The notes under the pieces are model-generated. The model was given only the letters and a program-made list of their open reading frames with translations, was not told the origin of the DNA and ran no database searches. Shown here piece after piece: positions 53,335-62,281 of a DNA stretch of 64,000 nt (positions within the stretch are counted from its first letter, which is position 1; every line of letters begins with the position of its first letter). The translations under genes and the position numbers were made by a program. The stretch is from UBA7672 sp041166025. Lineage in GTDB: Bacteria; Pseudomonadota; Alphaproteobacteria; Caulobacterales; Hyphomonadaceae. The stretch covers positions 186,001-250,000 of the forward strand of contig JBEAMJ010000028.1 of NCBI GenBank assembly GCA_041166025.1, written 5' to 3'.

Positions 53335-53862
53335 TTAATGCCCGGCGAACCAGACGAGGTAACTCACCTCGATCCCCTGCCCTGCCAGCCTTGAATCGCC
53401 TTGAAGTTCGGGAAGGCAGACCAGGAACGCCGCACCCGCTATCTTCGCCCCTGCCTTGCGCAGAAGCTTGACCGCCGCCAGCGCCGTGCCGCCCGTTGCA
53501 ATGAGATCGTCCACGAGCAGCACGCGGTCGCCCGGCGCGATCGCGTCGACATGCATTTCCATAGCGTCAACGCCGTATTCGAGCTCGTAGCTCTCGGTGA
53601 TCACGCTGTGCGGGAGCTTGCCCTTTTTGCGCAGCGGTACGAAGCCCGCTGACAATTGGTGGGCCACGGCGCCGCCCAGAATGAACCCGCGCGCCTCGAT
53701 GCCGGCCACCTTGTCGATCTTGGATCCCGCCCAGGGCTGAACCAGCTCGTCAACAGCCTGCCGGAACGCACGAGGATTTCCCATCAGCGTGGTGACATCC
53801 CGGAACATGATGCCTCTTTTCGGGAAGTCCGGAATTGAGCGGATCGCGTCCTTGAGTTCCAT
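53335..53862 (-). CDS. apt: Adenine phosphoribosyltransferase
   Basis: A 175-residue enzyme that makes AMP from adenine and PRPP. The PRPP motif is RVLLVDDLIATGGTALAAVKLL (about residues 112-133); the start LKDAIRSIPDFPKRGIMFRDVTTL and GIEARGFILGGAVAHQL are typical of Apt. Length is normal. It is transcribed alone, 87 bases from the ClpP gene. Confidence 0.95.
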   Translation of the reverse strand: MELKDAIRSIPDFPKRGIMFRDVTTLMGNPRAFRQAVDELVQPWAGSKIDKVAGIEARGFILGGAVAHQLSAGFVPLRKKGKLPHSVITESYELEYGVDAMEMHVDAIAPGDRVLLVDDLIATGGTALAAVKLLRKAGAKIAGAAFLVCLPELQGDSRLAGQGIEVSYLVWFAGH

Positions 53863-53960
53863 GCGTGGTCCCTGTCTCGCGCACCGGTACCTAGAGCATG
53901 CGCGCGTGTCGGGAAAGTGACCCCTGGGAATCGCTGCTGCGTTGGCCCAAACGCAGCTGG

Positions 53961-55328
53961 CTATGCTTCAGGAACAGGCAGCTCCGCAATCCAGTCGGCC
54001 AGCACGCGGGTCAGTTCGGGGTTGTAGGGCGGCTGTTCGCGCAAGGGCGCGTCGCCGACGTTTGTCCGCCGTACCTCTTCAGGTGTTCCCTCGATGGCGA
54101 AGCCATGGCCGGTTCGCGCAAGGGTCGCATAGCGCGCGCCGCCGGGCCGGTAGTGATTCACGATGTCGACGATGAGACGATGGTCGCGGTCGTCGATCGC
54201 GGCGAAATCGACCTCGCCGTAGACGGCCAGAACGGGCGACTTGGTATCGCGCCAGGCCGCAGCAAGGCGCTGTGCGCCCACGCCACGCCAGTAGGCGATG
54301 GTGCGACCAAGGATCAGGTCTTTGCCGTCCCACGCCAGCGCATCGCGCAGGAGCTCAGCGTTTGAGGGCGACACCTCAGCAATCTGGGCGAGCGTCCGGT
54401 CGGTCTTGAAGATGGCGTCGAGCACAGGCCGGATCGCTTCAGCTAGAGCCTCGCTCTCGGCCGGGTCTGCTCCGTAGGCATGAAAGCTCTGCAGACGGAA
54501 AAGATCCTGCATATAATCATGCCAGCTTCGCAGCACCGTCCCGTAGACGGCGACGCCACGCAGGCCGCCCCTCTCAGCAGCCAACAGGGGCGCCTGCACG
54601 CCACCCATGGAGTGCCCCAGCAGGACGATGCGCTCGGGCTTGACGCCTCGCTGCTCGATCAGCGCCTTCAGGCCTGCCCGGAAAGCATCGAGTTCCCCAT
54701 CGAAATCGGTCTCGAGGCAGTGCGGGCCGCCCTGGCTATCGCCCATGCCGGGTTTCTCAACGCGGTAGGTAGCTATGCCCCGGTCCGCGAGGCCCTGGGC
54801 CAGCGTGGCGTAAGGATGGCCCGGCTGGGCGCCTTCCATCGATCCGCAATAATAGCCCTGGAGCAGATAGACGACCGGCGCATGCGAGCCGGCCCGGTCG
54901 GGCGTCACCATGATATCGCGCAGGAGACCGCCGCGAAACGGAACTGCGCCATACTCCGCGCTGGCGCCGGTATAGGTCTCCACCGGTCGCGGCGTCGCCG
55001 AGGCTTCGCCCGTGCGGGGCTTGCCGTCGCGCTGGTAACTGACACTCGCCCGCGCGCCTGCCCGCAGCTTGTCCGCTTCTGTGACGAGTGTGCGGCTATC
55101 GGTGATGGCGACGCCGTTGAGCGCCGTGATGATATCGCCGCTCTGAACACCCGCCTTCTCGGCTGTTGATCCCGGGGCCACGTTGAGAACGCGCGCGCCG
55201 CTGGCGGCAGCCTCAATCCCAACGCCAAGCATTCCCTTGCGTGCGAGTCCGCCGGTCTGGGCCAAAGCGGGCGCGGCAAGAAACAGCGAAGCGAGAGCCA
55301 GACCTGAGAGAGGGCGCAGCCGGGTCAT
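53961..55328 (-). CDS. Exported PDZ-domain / alpha/beta hydrolase fusion
   Basis: A 455-residue secreted protein. A signal peptide (residues 1-24, ending ALAQ) is followed by a PDZ domain (about 30-95: MLGVGIEAAASGARVLNVAPGSTAEKAGVQSGDIITALNG) and an alpha/beta hydrolase with the nucleophile elbow LLGHSMGGVQ (about residue 240), YCGS before it, and Asp/His candidates in YGEVDF and ARTGHGF. The PDZ probably recruits the enzyme to peptides or partners. ATG 55328 is chosen because GGAG stands seven bases upstream. A perfect palindrome overlaps the leader. Confidence 0.85.
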   Translation of the reverse strand: MTRLRPLSGLALASLFLAAPALAQTGGLARKGMLGVGIEAAASGARVLNVAPGSTAEKAGVQSGDIITALNGVAITDSRTLVTEADKLRAGARASVSYQRDGKPRTGEASATPRPVETYTGASAEYGAVPFRGGLLRDIMVTPDRAGSHAPVVYLLQGYYCGSMEGAQPGHPYATLAQGLADRGIATYRVEKPGMGDSQGGPHCLETDFDGELDAFRAGLKALIEQRGVKPERIVLLGHSMGGVQAPLLAAERGGLRGVAVYGTVLRSWHDYMQDLFRLQSFHAYGADPAESEALAEAIRPVLDAIFKTDRTLAQIAEVSPSNAELLRDALAWDGKDLILGRTIAYWRGVGAQRLAAAWRDTKSPVLAVYGEVDFAAIDDRDHRLIVDIVNHYRPGGARYATLARTGHGFAIEGTPEEVRRTNVGDAPLREQPPYNPELTRVLADWIAELPVPEA

Positions 55329-55339
55329 TCCCATTCTCC

Positions 55340-55362
55340 GTGATATCGAATTTCGATATCAC
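55340..55362. promoter_or_regulatory. Perfect palindrome, probable operator
   Basis: An 11-base inverted repeat GTGATATCGAA-T-TTCGATATCAC, with one central base, 12 bases upstream of the hydrolase start. Its right arm reaches into the short gap before the GST gene. A palindrome of this length with a GATATCGAA core is typical of a dimeric repressor site (PadR, TetR or MarR families). No regulator gene is adjacent. It may control the hydrolase, which is read away from it; the GST gene ends beside it. Confidence 0.65.
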
Positions 55363-55389
55363 AGCACGGACCGCCTTGCAGTTCAACCG

Positions 55390-56034
55390 TCAGGCTTGAT
55401 CCGATCGCGGCAACTGTTGCGTCTCCGCCTCAGCGCCGTTCACCCAGGCTGAAAAGCTTGGTTCGGCCCACATGCGATCGATATAGCCCTGCGCCTCGGG
55501 CGAGCGTGGGATCGCGTAGGTGACAAACCGGGTCACCACGGGCGCATACATCGCGTCCGCGATTGACCACGCGCCAAACAGGAACGGGCCGCCTGAACGG
55601 CCCAGCCAGTCGCGCCACAGCCTGTCCACATGCGCCGCATCCGCGAGGCCGTCCGCCGTCATGCGTCCGGCGTCGGTCCGGCGGCGAATATTCATCGGTG
55701 CGTCCCGGCGCAGGTCGGCGAAACCGGAGTGCATGATCGCCGCGGAGGATCGCGCCAGCGCGCGCGCCGTCGCATCCTTCGGCCAGAGCGCCGGGTTCTG
55801 CTCCGCCGCCCATTCGCAGATGGCGAGACTTTCGGCGACCACCACGCCCCCGCCGAGATCCAAAGCAGGCACGCGGGCATTGGGAGAAACGGCGCCGAAG
55901 ATGGGCTTGCCGCCGACCTCCGGCAGAAAGTGCTGCACTTCCTCGAAAGCGATGGCGCCGACGCGCAGCGCGAGCCAGGGGCGCATCGACCAGGAGGAAT
56001 AGTTCTTGTTGCCGATATGAAGACGTGGCGTCAT
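55390..56034 (-). CDS. Glutathione S-transferase family protein
   Basis: A 214-residue GST: NYSSWSMRPWLALRV (N-terminal thioredoxin domain, catalytic Ser), RVPALDLGGGVVVAESLAICEWAAEQNPALWP, and a helical C-terminal domain with FLFGAWSIADAMYAPVVTRF. It resembles the YfcF/YghU-like group of small GSTs. It lies 12 bases downstream of the LysE gene on the same strand. The substrate is unknown. Confidence 0.88.
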   Translation of the reverse strand: MTPRLHIGNKNYSSWSMRPWLALRVGAIAFEEVQHFLPEVGGKPIFGAVSPNARVPALDLGGGVVVAESLAICEWAAEQNPALWPKDATARALARSSAAIMHSGFADLRRDAPMNIRRRTDAGRMTADGLADAAHVDRLWRDWLGRSGGPFLFGAWSIADAMYAPVVTRFVTYAIPRSPEAQGYIDRMWAEPSFSAWVNGAEAETQQLPRSDQA

Positions 56035-56046
56035 TGGTCGCTCTCC

Positions 56047-56685
56047 TCACGCATGCTGCTGCATTCCGAACGCCACAAGCACGGCAAGAGAGATGAACAC
56101 CAGGCCAACGCCGCGCTCGAACCAGCGGCGTATCTCTGGCTTCGCGAGAAAGCGAGACATCGCCCCACCGACATGGGTGTACATCCACTGGATGGCGAGA
56201 TCGATCGCTGTGCCGATCAGGCCCAGCGTCACCATCTGGTTGAGCAGGCTCTGGTTCGGGCTGATGAATTGAGGAAGGAAGGTCAGGAACCAGAACACGG
56301 TCTTTGGATTGCCAAAGCCGATGACCAGGCCGTCGAAGAACGCGCCGCGATGGATCGCGATCACCGGAGCCGGCTGGGCCGGATCGACCACAGGATGCGA
56401 CCTGAAGGAACGGATGAGCGCCATCACGCCGATCAGGGCCAGATAGCCCGCGCCGGTCCATTTCAGGATCAAAAACAGCAGTTCAGAGGTCGCGATCAGC
56501 ACGCCGAGCCCAAGCAGGGTCAGGGCGAAATAGACGACATTGGCGATCTGGATGCCCAGACCGGCCATGAGGCCGGCGCGGCGTCCGCGCAAGGCCGATT
56601 GCGACATGATGTACATGACGTTGGGGCCGGGCGCGAGACTGACCAGCGTGGTCAGCCCGATGAACAACAGGAGGTTGTCGGGCAT
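56047..56685 (-). CDS. LysE family amino-acid exporter
   Basis: A 212-residue six-helix exporter: LVSLAPGPNVMYIMSQSALRGRRAGLMAGLGIQIAN (PGPN motif), LKWTGAGYLALIGVMALI and GFGNPKTVFWFLTFLPQF. It is a second member of the family seen at 46.6 kb and shares the position beside a GST gene, but the sequences differ clearly. It probably exports amino acids or homoserine-lactone-like compounds. Confidence 0.88.
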   Translation of the reverse strand: MPDNLLLFIGLTTLVSLAPGPNVMYIMSQSALRGRRAGLMAGLGIQIANVVYFALTLLGLGVLIATSELLFLILKWTGAGYLALIGVMALIRSFRSHPVVDPAQPAPVIAIHRGAFFDGLVIGFGNPKTVFWFLTFLPQFISPNQSLLNQMVTLGLIGTAIDLAIQWMYTHVGGAMSRFLAKPEIRRWFERGVGLVFISLAVLVAFGMQQHA

Positions 56686-56738
56686 TCAGCTTACTTTTCC
56701 CGGCCGCGCGGGGATGTGGAAGGACCGGCCCGTTTCCG

Positions 56739-57617
<879 letters not shown>

Positions 57618-57927
57618 GCCCGATCCATGCATCCGCTGGCGAGCAACGGACTGCACCGCATCCGGCGGCAAGGCAACGGCACCAAGATCGTTTCGATTTC
57701 GATCCGAACGGATTTGCTTTTGGGGAGGGTGCGAGCCGGGATCCGTCCGCTCAACAGCCCCGAAGAACGGCGCGGATCCCGTATACGCATTTCGGCGTAC
57801 GTAGCTTTTGCGTGCCTCGCAACCCTGCAAGCCGCAAGCGGCAAGTCGATACTGGAACGATTCAAATCATCGTCGTTGTTTTTTCGTCGCGCTTCTCCAG
57901 CGCCCAGGACGCGAAATGCTGCAGCGC
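57618..57927. other. 310-base intergenic region upstream of mtnP
   Basis: The mtnP leader on the minus strand. It contains a TACGC/GCGTA hairpin near 57783-57800 and a GCCGC/GCGGC repeat near 57836, but no riboswitch motif that I recognise and no coding frame with a good start. The antisense frame 57441-57971 is a shadow of mtnP. Confidence 0.35.
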
Positions 57928-58257
57928 TCACGAACCCGGTACGAGATAGCTCTGCGCGCCGCAGCTCTTGATGATGTCGGGCACGACAAACGACAGCTTC
58001 GTTTCGAGTTCCGGGGAAAGCTCCTCGATCCGTTCGGCCGTCTCGATGTCTTCGCCCTGCGCGCCGAGCACCACGATGTCGAAGAGCTCCTTGTCCAGAC
58101 GCTCGGCCGAGGATCTGGCCAGACAGGCGCAGACGTCCTCCGCCCCGCCGCCGGCGATGCACTGAGCCTCGATCACACGCTTGCCCTGCTCATTCTGGCT
58201 GCAACCGGCAACCAGCATGGTCGTCAGAGCAAGAAGCGATGCCGAATAGCGCCCCAT
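57928..58257 (-). CDS. Small lipoprotein with Cys-rich motif (paralogue 1)
   Basis: A 109-residue lipoprotein: signal MGRYSASLLALTTMLVAGC with lipobox LVAGC, then QCIAGGGAEDVCACLARSSAERLDKELFDIVVLGAQGED and a final Cys in IKSCGAQS. It is a paralogue of the next gene (pattern C-x8/9-C-x-C followed by a helix and a Q-G-x-E/D turn). The family is unknown; the conserved cysteines suggest disulfides in the periplasm. Confidence 0.65.
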   Translation of the reverse strand: MGRYSASLLALTTMLVAGCSQNEQGKRVIEAQCIAGGGAEDVCACLARSSAERLDKELFDIVVLGAQGEDIETAERIEELSPELETKLSFVVPDIIKSCGAQSYLVPGS

Positions 58258-58336
58258 GGCCGCTGTCTACCTGTCTGGAAACCCGCAAGCTGCTTCTAGC
58301 CGCGCTGCGCCCCGGCCTCAACGTCATTCGCCGAAC

Positions 58337-58666
58337 CTAGTTCGGCGGCACGCACGACAACTGGGCCTCGGCGATCAGGCTTGGCTGGTGGAGGAGATCT
58401 CCGGGCGGCAACGTCACCATGATGGCGTCCGCCTCCTCCTCCTTTCCTTGGGCCTGCAGCAGGAAGGCCTGTTGCACTTTCTCGCTGACCGATCCGTCGG
58501 CGACCAGCTGGTCAATCCGGGTGGCCCGGCATTCGCACAACGCCTCGCTATCCCCGGCGGCCAGGCAAGCCTTGGTGAACGCAACATGTGCCTCGCTTGG
58601 CTGCGGCGTTGCCTCACCGCATCCCGAAGACAGCGCCACAATGCCCGCCAGCAGCAACCATCTCAT
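58337..58666 (-). CDS. Small lipoprotein with Cys-rich motif (paralogue 2)
   Basis: A 109-residue lipoprotein: MRWLLLAGIVALSSGCG with lipobox LSSGC, then ACLAAGDSEALCECRATRIDQLVADGSVSEKVQQAFLLQAQGKEEEADAI and a terminal Cys in AQLSCVPPN. It shares its C-x9-C-x-C pattern and length with the previous gene, 80 bases downstream, so the two probably arose by tandem duplication. The start at 58666 places the signal peptide correctly. Confidence 0.65.
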   Translation of the reverse strand: MRWLLLAGIVALSSGCGEATPQPSEAHVAFTKACLAAGDSEALCECRATRIDQLVADGSVSEKVQQAFLLQAQGKEEEADAIMVTLPPGDLLHQPSLIAEAQLSCVPPN

Positions 58667-58791
58667 CGATTCATCCTCTTCAGGCCACACTTATCACTCC
58701 GGCGCGATCCGCAAACCCCACATGCTGCAAGGTCCGCAAATCCGCCGGCATCCTGCACCGCGTGAAGCTTGAACAGGGTGTGCGCCTTGCC

Positions 58792-59745
58792 CTAGGCCCG
58801 TGCGGGCGTGAGCGACCTGATTGTCCGCACCACGCCGTCTGCGGACGACATCAGCATTGTATGCGTTTCAACGCCTTCCCGCCGCCGCACCGTCCCGTCG
58901 AGCAGCGTGCCCTTGGTGACCCCGGTCGCAGCAAAGATGACATCTCCCGACACCAGATCCTCAAGCGCATAGCGCCGGTTGATGTCCGCCAGCCCCGCGC
59001 GCTGAGCCTGCAGCTTCTCCGCCTCGCTGCGCAGGACGAACCGCGTCTGGATCTGTCCGCCGACACAGCGCAGCGCCGCCGCCGCCAGCACGCCTTCCGG
59101 CGCCTTGCCCTGGCCGACATACATGTCGATGCCGGTTTCCGGCATTGCGGTGTTGATCACGCCGGCGACATCGCCATCGGGAATGAGGTTGATCCGCGCG
59201 CCCGCCTTTCGCAGGTCCGCGATGATCTTCTCGTGCCGCGGCCGGTCCAGCACGCAGGCCGTGATTTCGCGCACCGGGACGCCCTTGGCGCGCGCCAGCC
59301 GGATCGCGTTCTCGCCAGCATCCGCATCGAGATCAACGACGCCGTTCTCGTGGCCGGGTCCGATCGCGAGCTTTTCCATGTAAAGATCGGGAACCTGCAA
59401 CAGCCGGCCACGCGGCGCCGCTGCAATCACGGCCAGCGCGTTCGGCATCGCTTTTGCCGCCAGCGTTGTCCCTTCGAGCGCCTCGAGCGCAATATCGAGA
59501 TCCAGACCGTCTCCCGAGCCGACCGCTGCGCCGACGTTGAGAATGTCGCCATCGACCTCGCCGACGACGACGTGGCCCGAAAAGGCGATCGCGTTCAAGG
59601 CATCGCGCATGGCTTCCGCTGATGCCCGACCCGCACCGCTTTCATCGCCGCGGCCGACCCAGCGCTCTGCTGCAATCGCCGCGGCGATTGTGGCGCTGGC
59701 CATGGCATAGCCGATCGTCGAGCAGGACGTCGCGAGCTTCGCCAT
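58792..59745 (-). CDS. glpX: Class II fructose-1,6-bisphosphatase
   Basis: A 317-residue GlpX-type phosphatase for gluconeogenesis. Motifs: GRGDESGAGRASAEAMRDALN, VVVGEVDGD, DIALEALEGTTLAAKAMPNALAVIAAAPRG, MEKLAIGP, DLRKAGARINLIPDGDVAGVINTA and DMYVGQGKAPEGVLAAAALRCVGG. The D-K-N-x-A-D motif of classic GlpX reads D-E-S-G-A-G here, a change in a metal-site loop that is common among alphaproteobacterial members. Length is slightly below average. Confidence 0.9.
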   Translation of the reverse strand: MAKLATSCSTIGYAMASATIAAAIAAERWVGRGDESGAGRASAEAMRDALNAIAFSGHVVVGEVDGDILNVGAAVGSGDGLDLDIALEALEGTTLAAKAMPNALAVIAAAPRGRLLQVPDLYMEKLAIGPGHENGVVDLDADAGENAIRLARAKGVPVREITACVLDRPRHEKIIADLRKAGARINLIPDGDVAGVINTAMPETGIDMYVGQGKAPEGVLAAAALRCVGGQIQTRFVLRSEAEKLQAQRAGLADINRRYALEDLVSGDVIFAATGVTKGTLLDGTVRRREGVETHTMLMSSADGVVRTIRSLTPARA

Positions 59746-59821
59746 GGCCTCTCCTGACCCGAATCATCTGCGTCAGGCATACGCCCGCCGGAGTCCTCGC
59801 CCAAGCAAATTCCGGACGGTC

Positions 59822-60247
59822 CTAGTTCGGCGTGATCTGACCGCGGATTTCGCCGCCACGGTTGGCAGCCGTGTGGACGTTTACATACCATTTGCCGGCT
59901 GCGAGATCGGCTGCCTGCGCATCCGTCAGCGTCGCGGTTCCCGTGATGGGGCTTGCCGCATTCGCGAAGGGCATCACGGGCGGCGCGCTGCCGCCCGGGT
60001 CGGCGGGACCGTGGATATGGGCGGCCATGGCGGGGCCAGTGAGGCCCTCGTAGATTACCGTATAGGTCAACGCCTTCGTCGCTGGATCATAGGTAAAGGC
60101 GCCCGTGCCCTTGCCGGTCGACGTGATGCCGGCCCCGGGCGCGAGCGTCGCCGAATAGCTCGGCAGTTTCGGAGCTTCCTGCATCATCGTGCACGCGCTC
60201 GCCAGCAGACCTGAGGCAATCATCGATGCAAGGAACAGGCGTTTCAT
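59822..60247 (-). CDS. CHRD domain lipoprotein
   Basis: A 141-residue lipoprotein: signal MKRLFLASMIASGLLASAC (lipobox LASAC), then a single CHRD domain (GKGTGAFTYDPATKALTYTVIYEGLTGPAMAAHIHGPADPG, WYVNVHTAANRGGEIRGQI). CHRD domains bind metals or BMP-type ligands elsewhere; the bacterial role is unknown. The HIHGPA and NVHT histidines are conserved. The start at 60247 is chosen from the signal peptide; the longer frame upstream is not coding. Confidence 0.85.
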   Translation of the reverse strand: MKRLFLASMIASGLLASACTMMQEAPKLPSYSATLAPGAGITSTGKGTGAFTYDPATKALTYTVIYEGLTGPAMAAHIHGPADPGGSAPPVMPFANAASPITGTATLTDAQAADLAAGKWYVNVHTAANRGGEIRGQITPN

Positions 60248-60484
60248 GCGATGCTCTCCCACGTGAAACCGGCTTCCAATCCGGGCTCTTTCAGCGTGTC
60301 TATACCTCCTCGGCTTTCTCGGCCACCCGGTCCCGGCTGGCTCCCCGGGGCCCATAAATCCGCGCTTGCCCGACCTGGGCCAGCCCAATTGGGGCTGAGG
60401 AAGGCGGGGGGCGAAGGGCCGGCCGATACCAAGATCGGGTGTCATTAGCGCATCCTTCATGCGCATGCGGCACCTTCTGGAACC

Positions 60485-60874
60485 ATGCTTCAGCGCCGCA
60501 TCCTCGTTGTCGATGATCAGGAATCGATGCGGATGCTTGTCTGCAGCGCGCTTCGTTAGCTTGGGTTCACTCAGATCGTGACGGCGGCAAATGGCAGCGA
60601 TGCGCTCAAGGCTCTGCGTGAACAGGCGATCGATCTCGTGCTGATGGATGTCGAGATGCCGGTCCTGAACGGCTTTCAGGCCTTGAAGGCCATGCGGGAC
60701 GATGCAGCGCTCGCGAGAATTCCGGTCGTCATGGTGACGTCGCGCGCCGACGCTGCCTTCGTGAGCTCGATCAAGCCGCTCTTTATATCCGGGTATCTTG
60801 TGAAACCGGTCACCGGGACCGCGCTGAAGATGTGCATCGATCGCGTGCTGGCACGCGGTGGCGCGGCCGCCTAG
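60485..60874 (+). pseudogene. CheY-like response regulator interrupted by an in-frame TAG
   Basis: From ATG 60485 the frame reads MLQRRILVVDDQESMRMLV then L-R-stop at TAG 60557-60559, and continues in the same frame LGFTQIVTAANGSDALKAL...LVLMDVEMPVLNGFQAL...ISGYLVKPVTG to 60874. The receiver fold is complete apart from the stop: acidic pair DD, phosphoacceptor Asp in LMDVEMP, Lys in LVKPV. One C-to-T change (CAG Gln to TAG) explains it. It could also be a sequencing error; no downstream restart would restore the acidic pair. Confidence 0.8.
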
Positions 60875-60940
60875 ATAGCCGCCGCGGTATCTCGCATCTC
60901 CCTATTGCCCTCTGCATCGGGCGGGCTCAACACTCGGCGT

Positions 60941-62263
60941 ATGACCAGCTCCATACGCCCCAATTCGCTCGACGCCTTCTGGATGCCGTTCACGCCGAAC
61001 AAGGCCTTCAAGGCCGACCCGCGCATGGTGGTTCGCGCCGATGGCATGTTCTACTACACGCCCGATGGCCGGCCGGTCCTGGATGGTACCTCCGGCCTGT
61101 GGTGCGTCGCGGCCGGCCACAACCAGCCGAAGATCGTGGAAGCCATCCGCAAGGCAGCAGGCGAACTCGACTATGCTGGCAACTTCAACCTTGGCCATCC
61201 TCTGGCGTTCGAGTTCGCCAATCGCCTGACCGGCCTTCTGCCGGAGGGACTCGATCGGGTTTTCTTCGCCAACTCCGGCTCGGAAAGCGTCGACAGCGCG
61301 CTCAAGATCGCGCTCGCTTACCAACGCGCACGGGGCAAGCCGAACAAGTATCGGCTCATCGGTCGCGAACGGGCTTATCATGGGGTCAATTTCGGCGGCA
61401 TCTCTGTGGGCGGCATCGCTCGCAACCGCATCGGGTTCGGTCCCATGGTTGGCGGTGTCGACCACCTGCCTCATACACATGACATCAAGCGCAACGCCTT
61501 CACGCGCGGCCAGCCCGAACAGGGCGCCGAGTTCGCCGACGCCCTCGAACGCATTGTGCTCACGCACGACGCCTCAACCATCGCCGCCGTGATTGTGGAG
61601 CCTGTTGCAGGATCGACCGGCGTGCTTGTCCCGCCCAAAGGCTATCTGCAGCGCCTGCGTGAACTCTGCACGAAGCATGACATTGTCCTGATCTTCGACG
61701 AGGTGATAACCGGTTTCGGTCGCCTCGGCGCGCCCTTCGCGTCACATTACTTTGACGTGAAGCCGGACCTCATCACCCTGGCCAAGGCGATCAACAACGC
61801 GACCGTGCCGATGGGCGCCGTCGCCGCCTCGCGGGAGATACACGACACTGTCCTGGCGGCATCCGACGTGCCGATCGAGCTGTTTCACGGCTACACGATG
61901 ACCGGACATCCGCTCGCCTGCGCTGCAGGGATTGCGACGCTGGAGGTGTTCAAGGAGCAGCGCCTTTTCGAACGCGCCGCAGAACTCGCCCCCTACTGGG
62001 AGGACGCCCTGCATTCTCTGCGCGGCGCGCGGCATGTGATTGACATCCGTAATCTTGGTCTGATCGGCGGCATTGAGCTTGAGCCGCGCCCCGGAAAGCC
62101 GACCGCCCGCGCGCTCGAAGCCTTCCGCACCTGTTTTGACAACGGCCTCCTCATCCGCGTCACAGGAGACATCATCGCCCTGTCGCCGCCCTTGATCGTG
62201 GAAAAAAGCCAGATCGACCAGATGGTCGACACGATCCGCAGCGTTCTCGATCGGCTGGATTGA
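60941..62263 (+). CDS. Class III aminotransferase (beta-alanine/omega-amino acid--pyruvate type)
   Basis: A 440-residue PLP enzyme of the aspartate-aminotransferase-family class III. Motifs: DGTSGLWCVAAGHNQPKIVEAI at the start, FFANSGSESVDSALKIALAYQ, ERAYHGVNFGGISVGG, VIVEPVAGSTGVLVPPKGYL, LIFDEVITGFGRLG and the PLP Lys in LITLAKAINNATVPMGAV. The N-terminal SLDAFWMPFTPNK is typical of beta-alanine:pyruvate transaminases. It probably transfers amino groups from beta-alanine or omega-amino acids to pyruvate. The ATG at 60941 is chosen from the family start. Confidence 0.9.
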   Translation: MTSSIRPNSLDAFWMPFTPNKAFKADPRMVVRADGMFYYTPDGRPVLDGTSGLWCVAAGHNQPKIVEAIRKAAGELDYAGNFNLGHPLAFEFANRLTGLLPEGLDRVFFANSGSESVDSALKIALAYQRARGKPNKYRLIGRERAYHGVNFGGISVGGIARNRIGFGPMVGGVDHLPHTHDIKRNAFTRGQPEQGAEFADALERIVLTHDASTIAAVIVEPVAGSTGVLVPPKGYLQRLRELCTKHDIVLIFDEVITGFGRLGAPFASHYFDVKPDLITLAKAINNATVPMGAVAASREIHDTVLAASDVPIELFHGYTMTGHPLACAAGIATLEVFKEQRLFERAAELAPYWEDALHSLRGARHVIDIRNLGLIGGIELEPRPGKPTARALEAFRTCFDNGLLIRVTGDIIALSPPLIVEKSQIDQMVDTIRSVLDRLD

Positions 62264-62281
62264 TCGCGACAGGGGACGGAC

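Noticed and set aside
57618..57830. SAM or SAH riboswitch before mtnP
   Set aside because: Only small hairpins are present, and no conserved core of these riboswitches could be matched by eye.
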